Shown: one piece after another, positions 1 through 9,240 of the stretch
How positions within the stretch are numbered: position 1 is the stretch's first letter
Layout: each line of letters opens with the position of its first letter
Assembly (NCBI RefSeq): GCF_018336155.1
Contig: NZ_JAGYHF010000012.1
Coordinates: forward strand, 62,001-126,000
Length of the DNA stretch: 64,000 bases
Origin: Pseudomonas rustica
GTDB lineage: Bacteria > Pseudomonadota > Gammaproteobacteria > Pseudomonadales > Pseudomonadaceae
Direction: 5' to 3'
Program-made: the position numbers and the translations under genes
The notes under the pieces: generated by a model
Told to the model about the DNA's origin: nothing
Seen by the model: the letters and a program-made list of their open reading frames with translations, nothing else
The model's database searches: none

Positions 1-843
1 GGCGCTGGAGTTGAAGATGTTGAGGCCCTTGTTCTCCATCGCGCCCATGTTGAAGTCGTTGACGGCGACGATCATGAAGATGTCCAGATCGTACTCGCGA
101 CCGTAAACCTCTTCGTCCCAGCGCATCGACTTCTTCAGGCTGTTCATCGCGTGCTGGCACTTGTCGATGTTTTCCGGCTCGACGTAAATACGCAGCGCGA
201 CGGTGCGATCGGTCATGGTGGTGAAAGTGTCTTCAACGCACCACAAATCACCGGCCACCAGCGCGAACAGGTATGCCGGTTTCATGAACGGGTCTTCCCA
301 CGTTGCCCAGTGCCGGCCGTCTTCGCCAGGGCCCGAGGCAATCGGGTTGCCGTTGGAGAGCAGCACCGGATAGCTGTGCTGTTCGGCGACCACGGTGGTG
401 GTGAACTTGCTCATCACGTCCGGGCGGTCGAGGTAATAAGTGATTTTGCGGAAACCCTCGGCTTCGCACTGGGTGCAGAACATCGTGCCGGACTTGTACA
501 AGCCTTCCAGTGCGGTGTTGGTTTCCGGGTGGATCTTGACGCTGGTGTCGACCGTGAAGGTTTCGGCGGTCGGCTGCAGGGTCAGATGGTTCTCGGACAA
601 TTGATAGTCAGCAGCGCCCAGCTCTTTGTCGGCCAGGGTCACCGAGAGCAGTTCCAGTTGCTGGCCGTCGAGCACCAGCGGCGGCAGGCCCGGGCCACGC
701 GCCGGGTTGCGGCGCATGACCAATTGCGCGTGTACCAGGCTGTGATCCTCGAACAACTCGAAGGTCAGGTGTGTTTCGTCGATCAGGTACTCGGGCGCCT
801 GATAGTCCTTGAGGTAAATCATCTTCGGTTGTTCGGTGCGCAT
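1..843 (-). CDS. pepN: Aminopeptidase N, N-terminal 281 residues (cut by window edge)
   Basis: M1-family zinc aminopeptidase that removes N-terminal residues from cytosolic peptides. The visible part is the N-terminal beta domain and the start of the catalytic domain. The exopeptidase signature GAMEN lies at bases 31-45 and the frame is open to base 1; the HExxH zinc site would follow beyond the edge. The start ATG at 843 has an AAGGA box about 9 nt upstream. It is the last gene visible in the minus-strand run and follows the DUF2797 gene by 10 nt. No sign of damage. Confidence 0.96.
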   Translation of the reverse strand, partial: MRTEQPKMIYLKDYQAPEYLIDETHLTFELFEDHSLVHAQLVMRRNPARGPGLPPLVLDGQQLELLSVTLADKELGAADYQLSENHLTLQPTAETFTVDTSVKIHPETNTALEGLYKSGTMFCTQCEAEGFRKITYYLDRPDVMSKFTTTVVAEQHSYPVLLSNGNPIASGPGEDGRHWATWEDPFMKPAYLFALVAGDLWCVEDTFTTMTDRTVALRIYVEPENIDKCQHAMNSLKKSMRWDEEVYGREYDLDIFMIVAVNDFNMGAMENKGLNIFNSSA

Positions 844-853
844 GCTGGAGTCC

Positions 854-1684
854 TTATTGATGCACGGCGAGCTGATAAGCCGTGTACTTGCGAATATTGA
901 TCACGCCGGTATCGAAGATCAGGTACTGGCCTTTGATGCCCAACAACGTGCCTTCGGCAATCGGGTTCTTGTCCAGGTTGAAGCTGACGATTTTGGCCGG
1001 GTATTGCTCGACCGGATAGCGGATTTCGAGAGGTTCTACATCGGCAATCGTCTGAATAGCTTGTAGGCCGAATCGCTCTTGCAAACCTTGCAGGCCTTCG
1101 GCGCAGCTTTCAAACAGCTGATCGCGCACCTGCGCCAGATCCACCGTTGCCGCATCGCCCTTGAGCAACGCGCGCCAGTTGGTTTTGTCCGCGACCTGGC
1201 TGCGGAACAGGTCTTCCACGAAGCCCGACTGCTGCCGCGTCGACACGCGCATGATCGGCAACGCCTGACACGCGCCCTGATCGATCCAGCGCGTTGGCAG
1301 TTGCGTCGCACGGGTGATGCCCACCTTGATGCCCGACGAATTGGACAAATACACGACGTGATCGGTCATGCAGAACTGCTCGCCCCACGCTGGATCGCGG
1401 CAGGTGCCGGCGTCATAGTGGCAACGCTCCGGGCTCATGATGCACAGGTCGCATTGCGCCAGTTTGGTCATGCACGGGTAGCAATAGCCCTGACTGAAAC
1501 TGGTTTTGGTTTTACGCCCGCAATGGGTGCAGTGGATCGCCCCCAGGTACTCCAGACGCACCGTGGTGCCGATCATGGGATTGACCGGCACCTCGACGTC
1601 ATCCAGACGAAACGCGTATTGCACGTTCGGCCCGTCGAGGCGCGCCGACATTTTGCTGATTGCACCGCGGCCAATCTCGATCAA
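854..1684 (-). CDS. DUF2797 family protein, putative zinc-binding
   Basis: A 276-residue conserved protein of unknown function. Several CxxC-type pairs near residues 45-95 (CTHCGRK, CYPCM, CDLC) suggest structural zinc binding, followed by an alpha/beta region with a conserved NxxGIKVGITR stretch. I chose a TTG start at 1684 because it overlaps the stop of the upstream DUF1315 gene as TTGA and keeps the residues IEIGRGAISK, which look conserved. An in-frame ATG at 1651 is the alternative. The longer open frame to 1741 only reads into the neighbour. It is probably translated together with DUF1315. Confidence 0.85.
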   Translation of the reverse strand: MIEIGRGAISKMSARLDGPNVQYAFRLDDVEVPVNPMIGTTVRLEYLGAIHCTHCGRKTKTSFSQGYCYPCMTKLAQCDLCIMSPERCHYDAGTCRDPAWGEQFCMTDHVVYLSNSSGIKVGITRATQLPTRWIDQGACQALPIMRVSTRQQSGFVEDLFRSQVADKTNWRALLKGDAATVDLAQVRDQLFESCAEGLQGLQERFGLQAIQTIADVEPLEIRYPVEQYPAKIVSFNLDKNPIAEGTLLGIKGQYLIFDTGVINIRKYTAYQLAVHQ

Positions 1685-1941
1685 TGGATAGCATCCGACT
1701 TGAACAGGATGTTTGGCACTTCGATCGACTTCGATGCACATTCTTGCGGGCCCATGTAACCGGTGCGCTGATCTTCAGGCAGGTTCTGGATTTCCCAGGC
1801 GATCATCGCCTGCAACGACAACTCGCGCTGTTCGGCGGTGAGTTTGCCACCGTCCGACCATTTGCCGATTTCCACGGCCAGTTTCAGGCTCTCGTAGATG
1901 TCCGGGGTGATGTTGTTGATCATGTCGTTAAAAGAGGACAT
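1681..1941 (-). CDS. DUF1315 (YeaC-like) small protein
   Basis: An 86-residue protein of the DUF1315 family, function unknown. It is mostly acidic helix (FNDMINNITPDIYESLKLAV) and ends close to a GYMGPQEC segment. The start ATG at 1941 has a GGAGA box 5-8 nt upstream. It sits between the rhomboid gene (33 nt gap) and DUF2797 (4 nt overlap), so it is an internal member of the pepN-side operon. Confidence 0.88.
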   Translation of the reverse strand: MSSFNDMINNITPDIYESLKLAVEIGKWSDGGKLTAEQRELSLQAMIAWEIQNLPEDQRTGYMGPQECASKSIEVPNILFKSDAIH

Positions 1942-1974
1942 CAGGGTCTCCGTGCTCTTTATCTACAAAAAAAT

Positions 1975-2844
1975 TCAGGCGGCCAGTTTACGGCGGTTAT
2001 ACAAACCACCCAACAAACCGGTGAAGCATCCGATGAGTAACCCGCCGACGTGGGCGGCGTTGGCGATTTCGCCGAAACCGATGACCGAGATCACCCCGGA
2101 CATGCACACCAGCAACCACACCAGCATCATCACCAGCACGCCGCGCGGCAGGCGATAGGCCGGGTTCGGCGCCAGCAACTGGAAGATCCAGCAATGCCCG
2201 AGCAAACCGTACAGCACGCCAGAGAGGCCGCCGAACAGCGTCGGGCCGCTCCAGATGTATTGCGCATAGTTAGAGACCAGGCTGAACAGCAGCGTCAGGC
2301 CGATCAGGTTGATGCTGCCCTGCCGCGACTCGATGCGCCGGCCCAGCTCCCAATACCACATGCCGTTCATGGCCAGGTGCAGGATGCCGAAGTGGATCAG
2401 CATCGGCGTAACCAGACGCCACCACTGCCCCGCTGCCAGACTGTCGGCCAACGGCGTGAAATGGATGTATTCGCCGACCACCTGGAAGTCGAGGAAGGTC
2501 AGCCAGCGCAGGGTTTGCAGGTTTTCACCGAGGTAAGTCAGGCCGCCGACGATCAGGCACAGCAGCAGAATGAAGCCGGTGGCCTTGGCGTATTTCAGTT
2601 GTTCGGCGAAGCTTGGGCGTTTGACGGTCGGCGCGACGGGAATGTCCAGTTGCTGATCGGGATCACCGGTCGGGAAGCGTTCGTACAACGAGCGCACGTC
2701 TTCGCTGATTTCCGACGGCGCCCACAACACTTGCTCGCCCGCCTCTTCACTGACGCGATGCGGCACTTGCATGCGTTGCAGCAGTTTGACGAAACCGCTC
2801 AGATCCACGCCTAAAGGCAGACGTAATACCGCTACCGAACTCAT
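1975..2844 (-). CDS. glpG: Rhomboid intramembrane serine protease
   Basis: A 289-residue GlpG-type rhomboid protease of the inner membrane, which cleaves membrane-spanning substrates within the bilayer. A soluble N-terminal domain (about 1-85) precedes six hydrophobic segments. The catalytic serine is in GLSG (Ser208), the catalytic histidine is in NAAH (His265), and an HxxxxHxxxN element lies at about 151-160. Length and order match GlpG. Its ATG overlaps the phosphoesterase stop as ATGA, implying coupling. The substrate is not evident from context. Confidence 0.93.
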   Translation of the reverse strand: MSSVAVLRLPLGVDLSGFVKLLQRMQVPHRVSEEAGEQVLWAPSEISEDVRSLYERFPTGDPDQQLDIPVAPTVKRPSFAEQLKYAKATGFILLLCLIVGGLTYLGENLQTLRWLTFLDFQVVGEYIHFTPLADSLAAGQWWRLVTPMLIHFGILHLAMNGMWYWELGRRIESRQGSINLIGLTLLFSLVSNYAQYIWSGPTLFGGLSGVLYGLLGHCWIFQLLAPNPAYRLPRGVLVMMLVWLLVCMSGVISVIGFGEIANAAHVGGLLIGCFTGLLGGLYNRRKLAA

Positions 2845-3812
2845 TGCAGCACCTCCGGCCGCTCAACATCGACCCAGACAAATTTATTTGGATCGAGGAA
2901 GGTTTCCTGATCCAGGCGATAAGCAACGAGTTTGCCGTAGAGCACGGCGCTGTAATCCAGACACGCGAGGTTTGGCCGGATCGGCGCCGGTTTGCCGCTG
3001 CGCCAGTAGTGGCCGACGAACAGCAACGGCTCGTCGACGCCGTAGCGCAGCAGGGAATTCTTTTCAGTGGAGGTCAGCGGCGTTTGCGCCACCGGTTCCG
3101 GCAAGGCATCGGGCTGGAAGACGATGTCGCCATAGGTTTTCGGGTCGTCTTCCCAGAACTTGGTGCGGAAGAACGAACGCACCAGACCGTCGCCGCTGGT
3201 CATGGTCAAACCATCGGGCAGGCGCATGTCGGTGCCACGCAGCAAACGGTCGAACACGGTGCAGGCGAAGCTGTCCGGTACGGCCGAGGCCTGGAGGAAA
3301 TGCTCGTCGATGCAGCCATTAGGGAACAGCGCGCGCAGCGGTTCGATCAGGCCGGCATCCCAACAGGCATGCACCACGCGGAAACGTCCGGCGTCGACAA
3401 ACAGCGGCAGCTCATAGAACCAGCGCTGGAAATCGTGCCAGTCGCCGGGATGGCCTTCGAACTGGGTCAGGGTTTCGTGGAGAAGGCGCGCATGACGCTT
3501 GGTGTGCTCGCGGACGAATTGCTTGCCGCTGCCCGGTGGCGCCGGGGTGCTCCAGCCGAGTGCGTTGAATTCGTGGTTACCCATGATGCACAAGGCCTGC
3601 CCGGCCTCGACCATGTCGTGGACGATGTGCAGCGCCTCGCGAATGCGCGGGCCACGGTCGATGATGTCGCCAACGAACACGGCCATGCGCGATGGATGCC
3701 GCCAGACCCCGCCTTGCTTGTGATAACCGAGTCGGTCAAGCAAGTGTTCGAGGGTCAGGGCGCATCCGTGCACGTCACCAATCAGGTCATAACTGCGCGC
3801 GGGATCGAGCAT
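2841..3812 (-). CDS. Calcineurin-like metallophosphoesterase
   Basis: A 323-residue PPP-type metallophosphatase. All three metal-binding motifs are present: GDVHG (12-16), GDIIDRGP (48-55) and GNHE (78-81). Family members dephosphorylate phosphoproteins or small phosphate esters using two metal ions; the substrate here is unknown. Its start shares one base with the nadK stop (TGATG) and its stop overlaps the rhomboid start by 4 nt, so it is locked into the operon. No signal peptide, so probably cytoplasmic. Confidence 0.9.
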   Translation of the reverse strand: MLDPARSYDLIGDVHGCALTLEHLLDRLGYHKQGGVWRHPSRMAVFVGDIIDRGPRIREALHIVHDMVEAGQALCIMGNHEFNALGWSTPAPPGSGKQFVREHTKRHARLLHETLTQFEGHPGDWHDFQRWFYELPLFVDAGRFRVVHACWDAGLIEPLRALFPNGCIDEHFLQASAVPDSFACTVFDRLLRGTDMRLPDGLTMTSGDGLVRSFFRTKFWEDDPKTYGDIVFQPDALPEPVAQTPLTSTEKNSLLRYGVDEPLLFVGHYWRSGKPAPIRPNLACLDYSAVLYGKLVAYRLDQETFLDPNKFVWVDVERPEVLQ

Positions 3813-4702
3813 CAGTCGCCTCCACCACCCAACTTGCTGCCCCAGCCGAGCTTGGTGCGGCAGACTTCATAGTAGTTGTGGTCGAGCGGGTGAATCAGGC
3901 GCAGCTTCTGCGCTTTCTTGCTGACGGTGATGGTGTCGCCCGGCGCGCAGGTGAAGTGGTTCTGCCCGTCGCAGGAGACTTGCGGGTAAATCTGCATGTT
4001 TTTCGACACGACGATTTTCAGCTCACTGTTGCCATCGACCACAATTGGCCGGCTCGACAACATATGGGGGTACATCGGCACGATCACAATGGCATCGAGC
4101 TTGGGATGCATGATCGGGCCACCGGCGGACAGCGCGTAAGCCGTGGAACCGGTCGGCGTCGCGACGATCAGGCCGTCAGCCTTCTGGCTGCAAACGAACT
4201 GGCCGTCGATGTACAGCTCGAACTCGATCATCCGCGTCGATTTGCCGGGGTGCAGCACCACGTCGTTGAGCGCGTCGCCCTGGCCAATGGCCTCGGCGTG
4301 ACGGCGCACTTCGGCTTGCAGCAGGAAGCGGTTTTCCACCAGATAGTGGCCGTCGAGCACCTTGGCGACTTCGACTTCCAGTTCATCCGGGCGAATATCG
4401 GTGAGGAAGCCGAGGCTGCCACGGTTGATGCCCAGCACCGGAATATTGTGTTTGGCCAGCGCACGCGCGGCGCCGAGCAGGCTGCCGTCACCGCCGACGA
4501 CGATGACCATGTCGCAGACTTCGCCGAGCATCTTGCGCGACGAGGTTTGCAGGCCGTGGCCCGGCAGCACTTCAGCGATGGTGTCTTCGAGGATCACATG
4601 CAGGTGACGATCGAGCAGAAACCGTTTCAGTCGGCGGACGGTATCCAGCACCTGGGAACTGCCCAGGCGACCGATGATGCCGATATTACGAAATTGCTCC
4701 AT
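3812..4702 (-). CDS. nadK: NAD kinase
   Basis: A 296-residue ATP-NAD kinase making NADP from NAD, the only route to NADP. The GGDGS motif (70-74), NRGSLGFLTD (93-102) and the ATPTGSTAY nucleotide loop are intact, and the length is normal. The start ATG at 4702 has an AGAGGT box just upstream. It is the first gene of the minus-strand run and is divergent from the DUF1853 gene, so the shared promoter region is 4703-4817. Confidence 0.97.
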   Translation of the reverse strand: MEQFRNIGIIGRLGSSQVLDTVRRLKRFLLDRHLHVILEDTIAEVLPGHGLQTSSRKMLGEVCDMVIVVGGDGSLLGAARALAKHNIPVLGINRGSLGFLTDIRPDELEVEVAKVLDGHYLVENRFLLQAEVRRHAEAIGQGDALNDVVLHPGKSTRMIEFELYIDGQFVCSQKADGLIVATPTGSTAYALSAGGPIMHPKLDAIVIVPMYPHMLSSRPIVVDGNSELKIVVSKNMQIYPQVSCDGQNHFTCAPGDTITVSKKAQKLRLIHPLDHNYYEVCRTKLGWGSKLGGGGD

Positions 4703-4817
4703 GGGACCTCTGCGGACAATCGAAAACGCGAAAAACAGGATTATGGGCGAAAGCGCCAGATAGACAAAATCCTTTCAGCCTCAAGGGCGCGCTCGTGTTT
4801 ACGGCTATGCTCGCAAG

Positions 4818-5768
4818 ATGATCCTATTTCCCGACCTGCTCCAGTTGCCTCACCAATTGCGCCATCCGGAAGTGCGGGATCTGGCGTGGGTGATCCTCGC
4901 CCCGCCGATGCTCGCCACCACCCCGTGGCCGCAGCGCCATCCGCTGGCCGGCAGCGACTGGGTGAATGACCCGCATCGCCTTGAGCATTGGCTGCGACAA
5001 CTCGACCGCGACAGCTACGGTTTGCTGCATTGGTTATCGCAGGCGCGCACGCGGCGTCTGGGTCTGTATTACGAACGGCTGTGGCAATTTGCCGTGGCGC
5101 AGGCGCCGGGGATCGAGTTGATTGCCGCCAACCTGCCGATCCGCCGCGAAGGCCATACCCTCGGCGAACTGGACATGCTGCTGCGTGACCGTGATGGCGT
5201 GCATCACTTGGAGCTGGCGATCAAGCTTTACCTCGGCCCGCAACAGGGCGACGGGCGTGATTCGGCGCAATGGCTGGGGCCGGGTTGTCATGATCGGCTG
5301 GATCGCAAACTGGCGCATCTGGCCGGTCATCAACTGCCGATCTCGGCACGACCGGAAAGCCGTGAAGCCTTGGCGGCGCTGGATATCGAGTCGTTCAGCG
5401 CGCAATTGTGGCTGGGCGGTTATCTGCTGTATCCGTGGCCCGGTCAGGCTGAGTCGCCAAGCGGCGCGCACCCGCAGCATCTGCGCGGCAGTTGGTTGCA
5501 TCAAAAGGATTGGCCAGCGTTCGTCGCGCAACGCCCGGCCGGTCGCTGGCAGCCCCTGCCCCGTCACGCGTGGCTGGCGCCGGCGCATTACCCGGCGGAT
5601 CAGACCTGGAGCGAAGTGCATTTGCAGGCGTGGCTGGAGGAACTGGAACCGATGGCGCCGGCGCAATTGCTGGTGCGCCTGACCGAGAATGCGCGGGGCG
5701 ATTGGGAAGAGGCGGAGCGGTTGTTTCTGGTGTCGGATCTTTGGCCGAATGTGCCGGGGCAGGTTTAA
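4818..5768 (+). CDS. DUF1853 family protein, putative PD-(D/E)xK fold
   Basis: A 316-residue protein of the DUF1853 family, function unestablished. The GELDML then LELAIKLYLG pair around residues 112-138 looks like the core of a restriction-endonuclease-like fold (E...D...ExK), although the last motif is AIK. That structural assignment is my inference. Start ATG at 4818. It is divergent from nadK and ends against a REP hairpin. Confidence 0.82.
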   Translation: MILFPDLLQLPHQLRHPEVRDLAWVILAPPMLATTPWPQRHPLAGSDWVNDPHRLEHWLRQLDRDSYGLLHWLSQARTRRLGLYYERLWQFAVAQAPGIELIAANLPIRREGHTLGELDMLLRDRDGVHHLELAIKLYLGPQQGDGRDSAQWLGPGCHDRLDRKLAHLAGHQLPISARPESREALAALDIESFSAQLWLGGYLLYPWPGQAESPSGAHPQHLRGSWLHQKDWPAFVAQRPAGRWQPLPRHAWLAPAHYPADQTWSEVHLQAWLEELEPMAPAQLLVRLTENARGDWEEAERLFLVSDLWPNVPGQV

Positions 5769-5842
5769 AAGATCGCAGCCTTCGGCAGCTCCTACAGATG
5801 TACGCATACCCATGTAGGAGCTGCCGAAGGCTGCGATCTTTT
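5769..5842. repeat. REP inverted pair (GTAGGAGCTGCCGAAGG family)
   Basis: Two near-perfect inverted copies of the REP core are separated by a short loop and end in GATCTTTT on one arm. It lies between the convergent DUF1853 and arsB genes, where it could fold as a bidirectional transcript end. Related pairs occur at about 12.2, 44.7, 49.0, 51.0, 54.3 and 59.2 kb. Confidence 0.93.
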
Positions 5843-5846
5843 GATC

Positions 5847-7130
5847 TCAAATGGACAGCCGCAGCGCCAAAGCCCCCAACGTCACCAACAACACCGGCAC
5901 CGTCAACACAATCCCGACCTTGAAGTAATACCCCCAACCAATGTGAATCCCCTTGCGCTCCAGCACATGCAACCACAACAACGTCGCCAGACTGCCAATC
6001 GGCGTGATCTTCGGCCCCAAGTCGCTGCCGATCACGTTGGCGTAAATCATCGCTTCCTTGATCACCCCACTCGCCTGACTCGCATCGATCGACAGCAAAC
6101 CAATCAGCACCGTCGGCAAATTATTCATGATCGACGACAACAGTGCCGTCAGCACACCGGTGCCCAGCGCCGCGCCCCACACTCCGTGGCCAGCAAACAC
6201 ATCCAGCCAACCGGCCAGATAGCTTGTCAGCCCGGCATTACGCAAGCCGTAGACCACCAGATACATGCCCAGCGAGAAAATCACGATCTGCCACGGCGCT
6301 TCTTTCATCACCTTGCGCGTAGAGATCTTGTGACCGCGCGCGGCGATGCCCAGCAGCAGTGCGGCGCAGACTGCGGAAATCGCGCTGATCGGAATGCCCA
6401 ACGGCTCAAGGGCGAAACAGCCGATCAACAGAATCGCCAACACCGCCCAACCCGCATAGAACGTGGCTTTGTCGTGGATCGCGGTTTCAGGACGTTCAAG
6501 GTGATCGGGGTCGTAGGCCTTGGGAATGTCACGGCGGAAGAACCACAACAACATGCCCAACGTCGCCGCGACGCTGACGAAGTTGACCGGCACCATCACC
6601 GCCGCGTAGCGGTTGAAGCCGATGTGGAAGAAGTCTGCCGAGACGATGTTGACCAGGTTCGACACCACCAGCGGCAGGCTTGCGGTGTCGGCGATAAAGC
6701 CTGCGCCCATGACGAAGGCCAGGGTCGCAGCCGGGGAAAAGCGCAGCGCCAGCAGCATGGAAATCACGATTGGCGTGAGGATCAGCGCCGCGCCGTCATT
6801 GGCGAACAGCGCCGACACCAGCGCGCCGAGCAGCACCATAAAGGCAAACAGCTTGCGCCCACTGCCCCGCCCCCAACGCGCCACGTGCAACGCAGCCCAG
6901 TTGAAGAACCCGGCTTCGTCGAGCAGCAGACTGATGATGATCAGCGCAACAAAGGTGCCGGTGGCGTTCCAGATGATCTGCCAGACCAGCGGGATATCGC
7001 TCAGATGCACGACACCAAAGATCAACGCCAGCAAGGCGCCGAGCGTCGCACTCCAGCCGACGCCGAGGCCTTTGGGTTGCCAGATGACAAGGGTAATGGT
7101 CAGCAGGAAAATCAGTGACGCAGCAAGCAT
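5847..7130 (-). CDS. arsB: ArsB-type arsenite/anion efflux carrier
   Basis: A 427-residue integral membrane protein with about 11-12 hydrophobic segments. It closely matches the ArsB family in length and motifs such as ANDGAALILTP and SSIMNNLPTVL. ArsB exports arsenite or antimonite through the inner membrane by proton exchange. The ATG at 7130 (MLAASLIFLL) has AAGG about 9 nt upstream; the TTG at 7136 is less likely. There is no arsR or arsC beside it. The upstream same-strand neighbour is an FMN reductase, separated by a REP pair. Confidence 0.88.
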   Translation of the reverse strand: MLAASLIFLLTITLVIWQPKGLGVGWSATLGALLALIFGVVHLSDIPLVWQIIWNATGTFVALIIISLLLDEAGFFNWAALHVARWGRGSGRKLFAFMVLLGALVSALFANDGAALILTPIVISMLLALRFSPAATLAFVMGAGFIADTASLPLVVSNLVNIVSADFFHIGFNRYAAVMVPVNFVSVAATLGMLLWFFRRDIPKAYDPDHLERPETAIHDKATFYAGWAVLAILLIGCFALEPLGIPISAISAVCAALLLGIAARGHKISTRKVMKEAPWQIVIFSLGMYLVVYGLRNAGLTSYLAGWLDVFAGHGVWGAALGTGVLTALLSSIMNNLPTVLIGLLSIDASQASGVIKEAMIYANVIGSDLGPKITPIGSLATLLWLHVLERKGIHIGWGYYFKVGIVLTVPVLLVTLGALALRLSI

Positions 7131-7170
7131 CCGCAACAGCCTTCAAAAGTCAGGAACTAAGAAAATCAAA

Positions 7171-7260
7171 TGTGGGAGCGGGCTTGCTCGCGAAGGCGGT
7201 GTGTCAGCCAACACAGATGTCGACTGATACACCGCCTTCGCGAGCAAGCCCGCTCCCACA
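7171..7260. repeat. REPIN (GGGAGCGGGCTTGCTCGCGA family)
   Basis: Two inverted REP copies with TGTGGGAGCGGG and CCCGCTCCCACA ends flank a loop of about 40 nt and form one long hairpin. It sits between the FMN reductase gene and arsB on the same transcript path. Confidence 0.93.
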
Positions 7261-7292
7261 TTGTCCGCCTACATCAGGAAACTCGGGAGAAA

Positions 7293-7850
7293 CTATTTTT
7301 TGTGTTGCTCGACGAACTGTCCGTAAGCATTGATAAAGCTTTGCAGGAAAGGTTTCACCGATTCACTCAACTTCCCCGCCTCATCAAATGCAGTCCCCGC
7401 GCCGCCCAGATAAGCCTCTGGTTGCTGCATGCAGGGCACATTGAGAAACACAAACGACTGGCGCAGGTGCTGGTTCGCGCCGAAACCGCCAATGGCCCCC
7501 GGCGAAACGCTGATCACCGCGCCCGGCTTGCCGCTCCAGGCACTCTTGCCGTAGGGCCGCGAGCCGACGTCGATGGCATTTTTCAGTGGCGCCGGCACCG
7601 AGCGGTTGTACTCCGGCGTAACAAACAGCACCGCGTCGGAAGAACCGACTTTTTGCCGGAAAGTACTGTAGGCTGCCGGCGGTGAATCGCCATCAATGTC
7701 TTCGTTATACAGTGGCAGATCGCCAATCTCGACAATGCTCAGTTTCAGGTTCGCCGGTGCCAGTTCCGCCAGCGCCAGGGCGACTTTGCGGTTGATCGAT
7801 GCTTTGCGCAGGCTACCGACTATGACGGCGACGTTATAGACATTGCTCAT
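7293..7850 (-). CDS. NADPH-dependent FMN reductase (chromate/quinone reductase type)
   Basis: A 185-residue flavoprotein of the NADPH_red family. The FMN loop GSLRKASINRK (about 12-22) and the family motif TPEYNRSVPAPLKNAID are intact. Relatives such as E. coli ChrR/YieF reduce quinones, chromate and other acceptors in the cytoplasm. I took the ATG at 7850 (MSNVYNVAVIVG); the longer frame to 8003 runs into the promoter region. With arsB downstream, an oxyanion-stress role is possible but not shown. Confidence 0.9.
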   Translation of the reverse strand: MSNVYNVAVIVGSLRKASINRKVALALAELAPANLKLSIVEIGDLPLYNEDIDGDSPPAAYSTFRQKVGSSDAVLFVTPEYNRSVPAPLKNAIDVGSRPYGKSAWSGKPGAVISVSPGAIGGFGANQHLRQSFVFLNVPCMQQPEAYLGGAGTAFDEAGKLSESVKPFLQSFINAYGQFVEQHKK

Positions 7851-8031
7851 GGAAGACTCTCGATGTCCGTGGGGGAGCCTGTAGTTATAGATGATCCCGT
7901 GACAATTCCACCAGCAGACGAGGGAAAAATCCCGGCTGCTGAATATTTTTTTCGTGCAGGAAAACTTACAGCGCTGGATGGCGGTCTTAAAACCGCAAAT
8001 CAAGCGTTTTATCTCCAGAGGTTCTAAACAG

Positions 8032-8262
8032 ATGGCAGCAGTACTCGTCGGTCAGTTCCATGCAAGAGATGCGGAAGGCCGCGTTTATTCCGTGCATGAA
8101 TTCCAGGAATCCAACCCGTCGGTAGACGGTCTCACTGGCTCGGAGCCGATTTACAAACTGGCCATCGGCGATCGCATCAAGAAGATCGACGACCAGACGT
8201 TCGAACTGGTTCAGTCGGGTATCACCCTGACCCGCGAACCTGAGCCAACCGTCGCTTCATAA
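8032..8262 (+). CDS. Small conserved Pseudomonas protein, unknown function
   Basis: A 76-residue soluble protein (MAAVLVGQFHARDAEG to EPTVAS). AGAGG lies about 12 nt before the ATG at 8032. It has no signal peptide or membrane segment, and no family I can name. The composition is ordinary for the genome and the sequence looks constrained. It is divergent from the FMN reductase gene and precedes the LysR gene. Confidence 0.75.
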   Translation: MAAVLVGQFHARDAEGRVYSVHEFQESNPSVDGLTGSEPIYKLAIGDRIKKIDDQTFELVQSGITLTREPEPTVAS

Positions 8263-8346
8263 CTCGTCGTTATGAGCAGAAGTCATATGCGCAGAGTTGG
8301 GTTAGGATCAGTCACTGACCCCACCTGCTGAACATGGACTTCACGC

Positions 8347-9240
8347 ATGCGTTTACGCCATATCGAAGTGATTCAGGCGCTCTTGCAGACCGGTCACCTG
8401 GGCACCGCCGCCGAATGGCTGCAGTTGCCAGTGACCGAGGTCGAAGAGCGTTTGCGCGAAGCCGAGAGTCAGTTGGGGTTCATGCTGTTCGCCAGCGTTC
8501 GCGGGCGCTTGCAATCAACGCCGGAAGCGCGGGCGCTGCAAGTCGAAATCGCCCACGTTTATGAAGCGCTCGAGCCGGTTCAGCGTCTGGCCAGTAGCCT
8601 CAAACAGTACCTCGCCCCTCCCTTGCGCATCATCGGCACCCCGCCGCTCTCCCAACATCTATTACCGCAAAGCCTCGCCGCCCTGCGCCGACGCCTGCCC
8701 GATGCACCGTGCAGCCTGCTCAGTGCGCCGACCCGCGACATCGTCCGCAGCCTGTTGCTGCGCGAAAGCGATCTGGGCCTGAGCCTGCACGATCCCGAAC
8801 ATTCCGACATTGATTGCCAGCCACTGGCCCACGGCAAACTGCAACTGCTCGCGCCCCACGGTTGGCTGCAGCCGAAGCAGAAATACATTTCTCTACAGGA
8901 TTTGGCCGGTCAGGCGATGGTCGGCCTCGACGGTCAGGATCCGCTGAGCCCGGCACTGGAAAACAAGCTCCAGGCCTTGCGCCCGGCGCCGAGTATCCAG
9001 ACTCGCGTGCAAACCCATCAGATGATGCGCAGCATGGTCGAGGCCGGCGAAGGCTTGGCCATCGTCGACCCGTTCACCGCCCTCGGTGCGCGCGCCGGCG
9101 GGCTCGATGTCTGCCCACTGTCGCCAGCGGTGCCGATCAGCCTCTACGCGCTGACCTTCAAACACTGCGCGCCGTCAGCGGCAATTCAGACCTTGCTGAC
9201 AATCGTCACGGAACAAGCCGAGGCGATGCTGTCGAGCTGA
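8347..9240 (+). CDS. LysR-family transcriptional regulator
   Basis: A 297-residue LTTR with an N-terminal winged helix-turn-helix (about 1-60, RHIEVIQALLQTGHLGTAA) and a C-terminal effector domain from about residue 90. The helix-turn-helix is slightly divergent from the usual 'AA..L..SQ' core (VTEVEERLREAESQLG). Its target and inducer are unknown; nothing is divergently transcribed from it. Its 3' end overlaps the convergent GNAT gene by 35 bases. Confidence 0.92.
   Translation: MRLRHIEVIQALLQTGHLGTAAEWLQLPVTEVEERLREAESQLGFMLFASVRGRLQSTPEARALQVEIAHVYEALEPVQRLASSLKQYLAPPLRIIGTPPLSQHLLPQSLAALRRRLPDAPCSLLSAPTRDIVRSLLLRESDLGLSLHDPEHSDIDCQPLAHGKLQLLAPHGWLQPKQKYISLQDLAGQAMVGLDGQDPLSPALENKLQALRPAPSIQTRVQTHQMMRSMVEAGEGLAIVDPFTALGARAGGLDVCPLSPAVPISLYALTFKHCAPSAAIQTLLTIVTEQAEAMLSS

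Noticed and set aside
5841..7118. 425-codon plus-strand frame opposite arsB
   Set aside because: Antisense shadow of a well-supported membrane protein; the translation is His/Gln/Arg-rich with no fold pattern.
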